From a virus, in the IMG/VR virus record IMGVR_UViG_3300030099_002874, positions 5,685-34,320 of that record: 28,636 nt of DNA. One strand, written 5' to 3'. Of this stretch, positions 1 through 5,411 are shown one piece after another (within the stretch, counting starts at the first letter, position 1; each line of letters starts with the position of its first letter). The notes below the pieces were generated by a model, which did no database searches, was not told the origin of the DNA, and saw only the letters and a program-made list of their open reading frames with translations. The translations under genes and the position numbers were made by a program.

Positions 1-50
1 CACAAATTATACCTAAAGGTGTAATTAAAAATATAGATTATATTACTTAA

Positions 51-125
51 TGGTGGGTGCAATAGGACTTGAACCTATGACCTTTTCCGTGTCGAGGAAA
101 CATTCTACCACTGAACTATGCACCC
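51..125 (-). tRNA. tRNA-Val-like (anticodon GAC), CCA encoded
   Basis: Read on the minus strand, 75 nt fold into a full cloverleaf. The acceptor stem is 7 perfect pairs (GGGTGCA/TGCACCC), the D stem is GTTC/GAAT, the anticodon stem is TTTCC/GGAAA, the T stem is ATAGG/CCTAT with loop TTCAAGT, and A73 plus CCA are encoded. The anticodon loop TCGACAC gives GAC (valine); A73 agrees with valine identity. Position 33 is C instead of the nearly universal U. The 3' end points away from the integrase. A prophage that used the 3' end of a host tRNA would normally have its DNA on the 3' side, so this is more likely a phage-borne tRNA than a host attachment scar. Confident as a tRNA fold; less sure of its decoding role. 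Confidence 0.85.
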
Positions 126-132
126 TTACTTT

Positions 133-173
133 ATTATAGACCAACCTCACAAATTTTGTACAGCTATTGTACA
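133..173 (-). promoter_or_regulatory. Promoter of the tRNA gene with a TGTACA site at -35
   Basis: On the minus strand there is a perfect -10 TATAAT (133-138). Eighteen bases upstream of it lies TGTACA (157-162), one half of the TGTACA-N5-TGTACA element at 157-173. Transcription would start about at the tRNA 5' end at 125. The element sits where RNA polymerase contacts -35, so a protein bound there would control the tRNA. The -35 itself is weak compared with TTGACA. Confidence 0.5.
157..173. promoter_or_regulatory. Operator-like element TGTACA-N5-TGTACA (copy 1)
   Basis: TGTACA, 5 nt (GCTAT), TGTACA. The same 17-bp arrangement recurs at 316-332 and 11673-11689. Each hexamer is itself a palindrome, so the element reads the same way on both strands. 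The binding protein is unknown. Confidence 0.55.
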
Positions 174-180
174 CATCTTT

Positions 181-220
181 TTGTAAGAAAATGTAAACTT
201 ATGTAAAAAAATGTAAGGTT
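181..220. repeat. Four TGTAA repeats phased at 10 bp
   Basis: Positions 181, 191, 201 and 211 each start a decamer beginning TTGTAA or ATGTAA. Spacing of exactly 10 bp puts all copies on one face of the helix. It lies between the integrase gene and the tRNA, where integrase arm-type sites or bending-protein sites are expected. That function is inferred from position only. Confidence 0.5.
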
Positions 221-315
221 TGGTCAATTTTTGCATCGTCTAGTAACCTATAACTGCATCGACACGGGTTGTCTATAGCTTTTTTTTCATTAGTTTTTAG
301 CCATAAAATAAATCT

Positions 316-332
316 TGTACAGCCATTGTACA
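316..332. promoter_or_regulatory. Operator-like element TGTACA-N5-TGTACA (copy 2)
   Basis: TGTACA, GCCAT, TGTACA, lying 14 bp beyond the integrase stop codon. It matches copy 1 at all but one base, so the two copies flank the non-coding segment between the tRNA and the integrase. Possible integrase, excisionase or repressor site. Confidence 0.55.
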
Positions 333-345
333 TAGGCATTGCTGA

Positions 346-1452
346 TTAAGGCAACAAGTTGATCTTTTTTCTTGTTTGCTCTGGTACTGTAGAACCATAA
401 ACACTTATCATATCCCTGCTTTTCCAACCCCCTAAATCCATCAATTCACTATCATTTGCATTTGCGTAACTTATTAAGAAAGTTGCATAAGTGTGTCTCA
501 CAGCATGTCTTTTTTTATTTTGATCTACTCCCGCCATATTTAACATTTCTTTCCAAGTATTAGTTAAACCCTCTGGTTTATTTTTTTTGTCTTGTAAACT
601 ATTCCAAGGAAACAAATTACCATTTCGTTCATTTATTTTTTGTAGCCATAACTTTAAGTTTGGGTGCATTGCTACTATTCTTTCATCATCTTGTTTAGAT
701 TGCCATAAGAAAATTTGATCTTTTTCTAGATCAATTTGTGGTCTATTACCTGCAAGATTTGTATTATTCCAAGACACATTTAATGCTTCTTGTAATCTTG
801 CACCCGTATATAACATAAAAACAAGCAATAATTTTGTGTAAAAAAAAGCATCAGAATTTAAACAATTTTTTATTTCCTCTAATGTAAATGTGTATTTAGG
901 TCTATTTTTACCAGATAGTGTCCAAAATCTTGTTATACGCATATATTCACACCACTTATTTTCATGTGCATAGTGCATTACTTTTGATACTTGCGTAATA
1001 AAATTACGATTAACTGTTGCATGCTTAGAAGATATTTGAATTTGTTTATCTCTTGGAAGAGATTTATATTTTAACTTACTATACTTTTTTACATTGTCAT
1101 AACATTCTAATGCTTTTTGACCTATTAGCTTATTATTAATTTTGCTTAAATTAAATGACCCTAAATAGGTAACTGTTCTTTTTAAATTTTTTTCATCTTG
1201 TGATGATACTGATTCATGCGGGTCGCTAAGCATTTCTTTTGTAGCATCAGCATAATTTTTAACTCTATATCCACTATTTAATGTTTTGTATTCTTCAATC
1301 CATTCTTCTTTAAATCTTTCTATAAATCTTTTAGAATAAGATTTAGACGAAAGTAAATTTGTTTTCGTCCAATTTATTTCAATAGTCTCTGTTGCAACTT
1401 TAAAAGTGCCTCTTATGTAGATGTATTTTCCTCTTGATTTGTGCGTAAGCAT
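346..1452 (-). CDS. int: Tyrosine recombinase / phage integrase
   Basis: A 368-aa integrase that would carry out site-specific insertion and excision of the phage genome. The catalytic residues are visible: R219 in TGARLQEAL, H316-x-x-R319 in HAVRHTYATF, W343 in GGWKSRD at the second His/Trp position, and nucleophile Y352 in SVYGST. The N-terminal 180 residues are basic and helical, fitting arm-binding and core-binding domains. It is the last gene of the early minus-strand operon, and its start overlaps the excisionase-like gene by 40 nt, which suggests coupled translation. It faces the tRNA and the candidate attP at 126-345. Its presence is the main evidence that the phage is temperate. The family is certain; the target site is not known. 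Confidence 0.95.
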   Translation of the reverse strand: MLTHKSRGKYIYIRGTFKVATETIEINWTKTNLLSSKSYSKRFIERFKEEWIEEYKTLNSGYRVKNYADATKEMLSDPHESVSSQDEKNLKRTVTYLGSFNLSKINNKLIGQKALECYDNVKKYSKLKYKSLPRDKQIQISSKHATVNRNFITQVSKVMHYAHENKWCEYMRITRFWTLSGKNRPKYTFTLEEIKNCLNSDAFFYTKLLLVFMLYTGARLQEALNVSWNNTNLAGNRPQIDLEKDQIFLWQSKQDDERIVAMHPNLKLWLQKINERNGNLFPWNSLQDKKNKPEGLTNTWKEMLNMAGVDQNKKRHAVRHTYATFLISYANANDSELMDLGGWKSRDMISVYGSTVPEQTRKKINLLP

Positions 1453-1625
1453 AGCTTCATTACCTTTCCTAAATCTTCTGTAGTGAAGATTTGTTTATTT
1501 CTAACAAAACGATGCAAAGACTCTTCTTTGGGATTTTTTAATCTCATTTCTCCCAACCAACTTTTACATGCTCTTTTAGACATATTCAACTTATTTGCTA
1601 AATCTTCTACTGTATAAAAATCCAT
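1413..1625 (-). CDS. Excisionase-like helix-turn-helix protein
   Basis: This 70-aa protein has an N-terminal MerR/excisionase-type winged HTH: YTVEDLANKLNMSKRACKSW, residues 4-23. A basic segment follows, and the tail is polar. It overlaps the start of the integrase gene by 40 nt and overlaps the previous gene by one base (TAATG). Size, fold and place directly before int make it the probable excision directionality factor, which could also repress transcription. No direct evidence separates excisionase from a small regulator. Confidence 0.7.
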   Translation of the reverse strand: MDFYTVEDLANKLNMSKRACKSWLGEMRLKNPKEESLHRFVRNKQIFTTEDLGKVMKLCLRTNQEENTST

Positions 1626-2134
1626 TAATATTCCCCCTTAATAATATCTTGATTTTCCTCTTCATTTTTAGCCATTGCTACCTCTCTTAACTTATCTAAT
1701 TCTTCTCTTTCTTTAGCAAGATATGGATAAGGGTTAGGTTTATATGGGTGAAATAGTGCCTCATTTTGAGGTGTTCCACGTTTGGCTAATTTTTCATCTA
1801 AATCTTTATATTTTTCTTCATCTTTTCTTTGATGACCTAAATATAACATATTGCATAATTCTTTTGTGCTAAGTAATACATCTTGATAATCAATAAAAAC
1901 TATAGACCATTGTATTATTTTTCTGTCGTCATATAATTTAGATACTCTTTTATTAAAATGATGTACTGTATTATTGTAAGCTTTGCTTATGTATTCTTCC
2001 ATTTTTGGTTTACCTAATATCCTTTTTTCACCATCTTGAAATTCTAATTCCCACAAAGGCTTTTCATACAAACCAGATTTAGGATTATTACCGCCCTCAT
2101 CTATTTGTGTTAACTTTACTATTTCTTTACTCAT
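1625..2134 (-). CDS. Conserved phage protein of unknown function, 169 aa
   Basis: I do not recognise this protein. It is hydrophilic, with a likely beta-rich first third (WELEFQDGEKRILG, about residues 28-41), a tyrosine-rich middle and a charged helical C-terminus. There is no signal peptide or membrane segment. It begins in a 4-nt ATGA overlap with the gene before it and ends in a TAATG overlap with the excisionase-like gene, so it is part of the same message. Its place between the HNH cluster and xis/int says only that it is an early gene. Confidence 0.75.
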   Translation of the reverse strand: MSKEIVKLTQIDEGGNNPKSGLYEKPLWELEFQDGEKRILGKPKMEEYISKAYNNTVHHFNKRVSKLYDDRKIIQWSIVFIDYQDVLLSTKELCNMLYLGHQRKDEEKYKDLDEKLAKRGTPQNEALFHPYKPNPYPYLAKEREELDKLREVAMAKNEEENQDIIKGEY

Positions 2135-2391
2135 AGATTTAAACTCCCTTGATTAGGGTCTTCATTTAATGGTTTAAATAAAATATCAACTAATCTGTAA
2201 GATCCCTTAAATTTAGATTGAAAAACTTTAGAACTTGGTTTTAAATGTTGCAATTCATCTGGTGTTAATTGCATAATTTTATCGTTATGATTTATTTCCA
2301 ATCCACCTTTTTTTATTGCAGTTTGTATTTCATAATCTCTAACAGACACATACTTGCCCTGCCATAGTTTAGTTACATTTTTCTTTTTCAT
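2131..2391 (-). CDS. Small early protein of unknown function, 86 aa
   Basis: This is a basic, soluble protein. Visible features are a KLWQGKYVSVRDYEI segment (residues 8-22), a helical-looking LTPDELQHLKPS stretch (42-53) and a KFKGSYRLVDILFKP segment near the C-terminus. No catalytic motif is seen. ATGA overlaps on both sides tie it to the neighbouring early genes. Function not assigned. Confidence 0.75.
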   Translation of the reverse strand: MKKKNVTKLWQGKYVSVRDYEIQTAIKKGGLEINHNDKIMQLTPDELQHLKPSSKVFQSKFKGSYRLVDILFKPLNEDPNQGSLNL

Positions 2392-2759
2392 GTTTGATAT
2401 CTACTCATCTTCATTTCGTGTCGCTTATTAACTTCATCTGTTTGTTCAAGATCGTCTAATTTTTTTTTAGCTTCATAAACAATTTGTGATTTTAAATAAT
2501 GATTAAGTGCCTTATTTTTTTCTTCATAATGATTTTTAATTTTAGGGTCTTTTTTTACTAAAGACTTTGCAGATGTACTATTCTCTGTTTTTTTTAACTC
2601 TTCAAATACTTCGCTTTCTATTGATGATTCAGTATCTTTCAATAATTCATAAGCACTTTTTTTGTCTGCGTAATCGTAACCTAATTTTACTGTTTCATTC
2701 AACATTGCAACAGGCTCAAATCTATTTCTTTTTTTAAATTGGTAAACTTCATCACTCAT
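2388..2759 (-). CDS. Helical charged early protein of unknown function, 123 aa
   Basis: The protein is almost entirely charged and helical in character, with Lys/Glu-rich stretches and predicted amphipathic helices in the second half (KNKALNHYLKSQIVYEAKKK, about 82-101). No enzyme motif or membrane segment is visible. It starts in an ATGA overlap with the HNH gene and ends in an ATGA overlap with the next gene. It might be a small DNA-binding or adaptor protein acting beside the HNH enzyme, but this is a guess from adjacency. Confidence 0.75.
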   Translation of the reverse strand: MSDEVYQFKKRNRFEPVAMLNETVKLGYDYADKKSAYELLKDTESSIESEVFEELKKTENSTSAKSLVKKDPKIKNHYEEKNKALNHYLKSQIVYEAKKKLDDLEQTDEVNKRHEMKMSRYQT

Positions 2760-3055
2760 AATAAATCCAAATATTTTTCATCTAATGTGTCTAATAATTT
2801 GTCGGTAATGTTTTGTAGGTTTTTTATTCTTGCAAATTTATTAAATTCTTTATGTTCGTGACACTTATCGTGACAAGTTCTACAAAGACAAATAAGATTT
2901 TCAATATAATCTTTACACTTACTACCGCCAGATTGACGATTACTAATATGATGTACTTCTGCACCCCATTCACCACACGTAACACATTGTTCAGTTTGTG
3001 ATAATGTAAGTTCGTCCCACCAAAATTGTCGGTAAACATCAACGTGATTTTTCAC
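2756..3055 (-). CDS. HNH endonuclease
   Basis: A compact 99-aa HNH nuclease with the zinc-ribbon form of the motif: C24-x-x-C27, the H35-H36 pair, N53, C58-x-x-C61-H62, then H66 and H68. These are the residues expected for the beta-beta-alpha-metal active site plus a structural zinc. The start is GTG at 3053-3055, overlapping the stop of the upstream 30-aa peptide, so translation is probably coupled. In phages such proteins serve in packaging, recombination or as homing nucleases. Here it sits inside the recombination operon rather than by the terminase, so a role in DNA processing or host-DNA cutting is more likely. Specificity unknown. Confidence 0.88.
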   Translation of the reverse strand: MKNHVDVYRQFWWDELTLSQTEQCVTCGEWGAEVHHISNRQSGGSKCKDYIENLICLCRTCHDKCHEHKEFNKFARIKNLQNITDKLLDTLDEKYLDLL

Positions 3056-3144
3056 TTGTAAAGTTTATCTCCTATACCCCACAACATTAATGCAATTATA
3101 AATAAAATTATTAATTGTAAAATTTCTATAATTAAAATTAACAT
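3052..3144 (-). CDS. 30-aa single-span membrane micropeptide
   Basis: This short ORF runs from ATG (3142-3144) to TGA (3052-3054). It encodes a very hydrophobic segment (residues 2-23, Leu/Ile/Phe only broken by one Glu and one Gln) followed by a short basic tail ending DKLYK, fitting one membrane helix with the C-terminus inside. It exactly fills the gap between the DnaA-like gene, whose stop it overlaps by 7 nt, and the HNH gene, whose GTG start overlaps its stop. That overlap is the main reason to believe it is real. No ribosome-binding site is seen. Function unknown; a lysis or superinfection-exclusion role would be speculation. Confidence 0.55.
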   Translation of the reverse strand: MLILIIEILQLIILFIIALMLWGIGDKLYK

Positions 3145-3647
3145 ATTTTTTTTATATTTTTAGGTTGTTTTTTATTAAGATGGTGTAAAACATCTGTATG
3201 ATGTCTATTCATAAATTTTGAAATTTCCATGATATTAAATTCTGTGTAATTATATACTGCATGACAAAAATCTGTTCTTGCTTGAACTAAATTTTTATGT
3301 CTTCTTTTTGATCTAAATTGATCTAAAGATATTTCATAAAATATACATATTTTTACACACCATTCCATCAAACCATTTTTTCGTAAGGCATTAGGATATA
3401 CAAAATCAATATTTCTAATAAGTTCTTTCAATCTTTTAATTTCAGATTGTGAAAGATATAATTTTTTATCAACATTTAATTCTCTTTGCTCATTAGATAA
3501 CCAATGAGAATTAGATATATTAAAATTTTCTTTTTTTCCTTGAAATTTAATTTTATCAATAGTTATTTTTTCAATATATCTTTTCTGCCTCAATGCAGAT
3601 GTTGTCCTAATACCTTTTTCATTTTTGTTGTTATATTTAGCAACCAT
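3138..3647 (-). CDS. Stand-alone DnaA domain IV-like DNA-binding protein
   Basis: The C-terminal part (about residues 98-160) matches the DnaA DNA-binding domain (domain IV). It has a helix ending in an FRSKRRHKNLVQAR basic loop, then the signature helix RHHTDVLHH (R148 to H156), which lines up with the DnaA signature DHTTVLHA. There is no Walker A or B, so the AAA+ ATPase domain is absent. The first 95 residues are basic and unassigned. Such a protein could bind DnaA boxes to start phage replication, help recruit the host replisome or block host initiation, or act as a repressor. It lies in the early operon between the SSB-like gene and the membrane micropeptide, with a one-base TAATG overlap upstream. 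The domain call is firm; the role is open. Confidence 0.8.
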   Translation of the reverse strand: MVAKYNNKNEKGIRTTSALRQKRYIEKITIDKIKFQGKKENFNISNSHWLSNEQRELNVDKKLYLSQSEIKRLKELIRNIDFVYPNALRKNGLMEWCVKICIFYEISLDQFRSKRRHKNLVQARTDFCHAVYNYTEFNIMEISKFMNRHHTDVLHHLNKKQPKNIKKIC

Positions 3648-3886
3648 TAAAAACCCATTAAATCATCTTCTTCTTTTTTTTCATTATTAGGTTTCCATGT
3701 GTTTACCTCTGCATAAAGATTTCCACCCTTGCTCTCTTTAATGTCAATATTTATCCATTCTTCTTGTTTGTCTTGTTGTTTAAACCACTCAACAAATTCT
3801 GCTTTTTTAATACCAAAACTAGCTTTAATAAAATCTACTTTTGGTTTTTTTGGATAAATACCACTTACTAAATTTTTGTTATCCAT
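3647..3886 (-). CDS. Small early protein with SSB-like acidic tail
   Basis: A 79-aa protein. The body has alternating hydrophobic and charged residues that could make a small beta domain (INIDIKESKGGNLYAEVNTW, about 46-65). It ends in EEDDLMGF, an acidic tip with a terminal Phe like the SSB tail (DDDIPF) that binds partner proteins. It follows the ERF annealase with an 8-nt overlap, the usual place for a single-strand-binding partner. I infer a ssDNA-binding or recombination accessory role. No full OB fold can be demonstrated by eye. Confidence 0.6.
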   Translation of the reverse strand: MDNKNLVSGIYPKKPKVDFIKASFGIKKAEFVEWFKQQDKQEEWINIDIKESKGGNLYAEVNTWKPNNEKKEEDDLMGF

Positions 3887-4427
3887 CTATTGAATACTCC
3901 TTTGTTTCAGTTTTTTTTGAGGCTTCATTGCCATCATCATCACTTGCTAATCCGTACAGTGATTGTAAGCCATATCGTTTAGCATAAGTAATAGCTGAAC
4001 CCATTTTTTGTGGGTTGTCCTTGTGTTCACTGTTAACAATTACAGGCACGCAACATGTAAGTTTTTCATCTGTATCATTATGATAAACAGTGGTTGTAAC
4101 AAAAATATCTCTGTGTATGTCTTGATACTTTTGCGTAACTATGTCTTTATCTTTATTTGTTCTTGTTTGCTCTTTTTCTAACAGTACATTTTTATAATCT
4201 ATTGATTGTGAAAATGATAAACCAAACTCTGCACCATAATTTACAGCATTAATAACACTTGTTAAGTCTGCATATTTACTTTTAAAATGTGGATTTGTAC
4301 TATCTTTCAGTGCAGTAATATTTAATTTTTGAAATTTAGATAATGCACCTTTAAGTGTTTTTTCTTGCTCTCTTATATGATCCACTAGTTCTTTAAACTT
4401 TTCTTTTTGTTCTCTTAGTCCCTGCAT
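3879..4427 (-). CDS. erf: ERF-family single-strand annealing protein
   Basis: A 182-aa member of the ERF superfamily (P22 Erf type), which anneals complementary single strands during phage recombination and genome circularisation. The diagnostic motifs are present: NPHFKSKYADL (residues 45-55) and the C-terminal QKMGSAITYAKRYGLQSLYG (140-159), followed by LASDDDGNEA. The first 40 residues are a charged helix. It overlaps the nuclease C-half gene by 35 nt and the SSB-like gene by 8 nt, giving the classic order exonuclease, annealase, SSB. Length is typical of the core ERF domain without a long C-terminal extension. Confidence 0.92.
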   Translation of the reverse strand: MQGLREQKEKFKELVDHIREQEKTLKGALSKFQKLNITALKDSTNPHFKSKYADLTSVINAVNYGAEFGLSFSQSIDYKNVLLEKEQTRTNKDKDIVTQKYQDIHRDIFVTTTVYHNDTDEKLTCCVPVIVNSEHKDNPQKMGSAITYAKRYGLQSLYGLASDDDGNEASKKTETKEYSIDG

Positions 4428-4785
4428 TTTTTCTTACCCTTTTTTTTAATTGTTTATCTTCATCAAAAGCATCTCTTAATAATCTAAATAACTTAAAACC
4501 TTTTTTTAAATCAGTTTTATCAAACTCTCTAATTTCATAAGGCGAATCATCTTTAGGAAAACGAGCAACAAAAAATTTATCAATTTCTATTTTTTCATTT
4601 TCTTTGATTAAGTGTGCGTAAGCTGACCCTTGTATTAAATTGTCAACGTAAATTGCACTTGATGTTTTAAAATCAATTAAGATATACTTTCCATTTTCCT
4701 TAACAAGTAAATCTGGTGTTCCACCATATTTATACTTACGAGAAATAAAATGTTTTTCTGTCCAAATTATTTCAACATTAGCCAT
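4393..4785 (-). CDS. RecB/Cas4-like PD-(D/E)XK nuclease, C-terminal half (catalytic)
   Basis: The 130-aa product carries the core of a RecB-family exonuclease: GGTPD (D25), then ILIDFKTS (D38 and K40), then QGSAYAH (Q52 to Y56, the QxxxY motif). The last 15 residues are very basic. What is missing is the N-terminal part with the GxxxH motif, which is found in the gene directly upstream. The two genes overlap by 8 nt (ATGGCTAA), and the second is shifted by one base. Together they total about 224 aa, the length of a normal single-chain phage exonuclease of this type. The likely job is to resect dsDNA ends for the ERF annealase. A similar 8-nt overlap between ERF and the next gene suggests this is a natural junction, not a sequencing error. 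Confidence 0.85.
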   Translation of the reverse strand: MANVEIIWTEKHFISRKYKYGGTPDLLVKENGKYILIDFKTSSAIYVDNLIQGSAYAHLIKENEKIEIDKFFVARFPKDDSPYEIREFDKTDLKKGFKLFRLLRDAFDEDKQLKKRVRKNAGTKRTKRKV

Positions 4786-5062
4786 AATATTTTTCCCACC
4801 ATACTAAAAACTTACTGTAACAATTTTGTACTTCTTCTACATCAGATGGTACAAAATCTTTTTTGTTAATGTAATTTTCTACTTGATCGTGAAAGGTAGA
4901 ACCAATGTTAGCAGTTCTTTGCAACTCTTCGTAATATGTAATTCCTTTTAAACCTAACTTATTACTCCAACCTGTAATAGCCCCACTATCTTTGAAACGA
5001 CTTGTTATTGTTGTAACACTAGGTACTACCTCATCTTTAATTTTATATTTAATTGTTGGCAT
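4778..5062 (-). CDS. RecB/Cas4-like nuclease, N-terminal half (split gene)
   Basis: The 94-aa product resembles the N-terminus of phage RecB-like exonucleases. It has the opening VPSVTTI (residues 13-19), a WSNKLGLKG helix, and ANIGSTFHDQVENYI with the conserved Gly54 and His58. It ends KFLVWWEKYYG just where the homologous chain would run on into the sequence that starts the next gene. It has no D/DxK residues of its own and is probably inactive alone. It could be a separate subunit that assembles with the C-half, or the two could be joined by a +1 frameshift. No classical slippery heptamer is visible at the junction. Confidence 0.8.
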   Translation of the reverse strand: MPTIKYKIKDEVVPSVTTITSRFKDSGAITGWSNKLGLKGITYYEELQRTANIGSTFHDQVENYINKKDFVPSDVEEVQNCYSKFLVWWEKYYG

Positions 5063-5219
5063 TATAATTTGGTGTATTTGTTAAATATAAAATATTAGTT
5101 TTACGTTTTACTTTTTTTGGTTTTTGATAGTGAAATATACGCATAGGAAAATGTCCCCATTTTTCTTTTAAAATATCTTCTGCATATCTTGGTTTTGTGT
5201 TTGGTTTTTTATTTTTCAT
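5049..5219 (-). CDS. Small basic protein, first gene of early operon
   Basis: A 56-aa basic protein rich in Lys, Asn and Pro, with no recognised domain; WGHFPMRIFHYQKPKK (residues 21-36) is its most structured-looking part. A longer start exists at 5229-5231, but it would place the ribosome-binding site inside the gene. GGAGTGTAAA lies immediately before the ATG at 5217-5219, so that start is preferred. It overlaps the nuclease N-half by 14 nt. As the first gene after the early promoter, it may be a host-takeover or regulatory peptide; this is inference from position. Confidence 0.6.
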   Translation of the reverse strand: MKNKKPNTKPRYAEDILKEKWGHFPMRIFHYQKPKKVKRKTNILYLTNTPNYNANN

Positions 5220-5229
5220 TTTACACTCC
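5220..5229 (-). promoter_or_regulatory. Leader/RBS motif GGAGTGTAAA (copy 1)
   Basis: The motif GGAGTGTAAA stands directly before the ATG of the first early gene. It fixes that start. The same decamer precedes several island genes between 9162 and 11227. Confidence 0.7.
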
Positions 5230-5236
5230 ATAAAGA

Positions 5237-5264
5237 GGGCAACAATTCAAAAGAAATATTGCCC
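5237..5264 (-). promoter_or_regulatory. Hairpin in the early-operon leader
   Basis: GGGCAA (read on the minus strand from 5264) pairs with TTGCCC, with an additional TTC/GAA pairing around a TTTT loop. It ends a few bases before the GGAGTGTAAA ribosome-binding motif and lies in the presumed 5' leader. It could be an attenuator, an RNA-stability element or a protein-binding site. There is no T-run just after it, so it is not a standard terminator. Confidence 0.45.
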
Positions 5265-5288
5265 CCAACAACACATTATATTTATCTA

Positions 5289-5316
5289 ATGTTAAATTTA
5301 ACCTCATGTTAAATTT
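5289..5316. repeat. Repeated ATGTTAAATTT with palindrome GTTAAATTTAAC
   Basis: ATGTTAAATTT occurs at 5289-5299 and 5306-5316, 17 bp apart. The first copy is part of a perfect 12-bp palindrome, GTTAAATTTAAC (5291-5302). It lies around the expected transcription start of the early minus-strand promoter and is a reasonable repressor site. Confidence 0.45.
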
Positions 5317-5342
5317 TACTAATATTGACTATTTCTAGTCAA
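5313..5342 (-). promoter_or_regulatory. Early promoter with palindromic operator over -35
   Basis: Minus strand: -35 TTGACT (5337-5342), 18-bp spacer, -10 TAAAAT (5313-5318). The -35 is one arm of an 18-bp perfect inverted repeat, TTGACTA-TTTC-TAGTCAA (5325-5342). A repressor bound there would shut off the whole recombination and integration operon. A second TTGACA (5373-5378, minus) lies upstream but lacks a good -10 at 17 bp. Confidence 0.5.
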
Positions 5343-5411
5343 TTAATGACAATTATTAGCACTTTTGCATGATGTCAAGAAAAAACTGAATAAATAAGAT
5401 TTATTGGAATA

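Larger units (their letters stand above)
126..345. other. Non-coding region between tRNA and integrase, candidate attP
   Basis: This stretch of 220 bp has no convincing ORF. It holds two TGTACA-N5-TGTACA elements, the phased TGTAA array, a repeated TGCATCG (232-238 and 255-261), and TCGACACGG at 259-267. The last is an inverted 9-bp match to the tRNA anticodon arm. Position beside the integrase makes it the best candidate for attP, but no core site can be fixed from this window alone. Confidence 0.45.

Noticed and set aside
51-345. tRNA and integrase region as a host attL/attR boundary
   Set aside because: The tRNA is complete and its 3' end points away from the integrase; no host gene is visible to the left. 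A phage-borne tRNA explains this better, but the first 50 bases are too short to be sure.
2824-3042. 72-codon minus-strand ORF within the HNH gene
   Set aside because: Overlaps the HNH gene almost completely in another frame and has no domain; HNH has its full metal motif.
4778-4800. Programmed -1 frameshift to join the two nuclease halves
   Set aside because: The second frame is +1, not -1, relative to the first, and no X-XXY-YYZ heptamer is present at the junction. A separate start (ATG in ATGGCTAA) is simpler.
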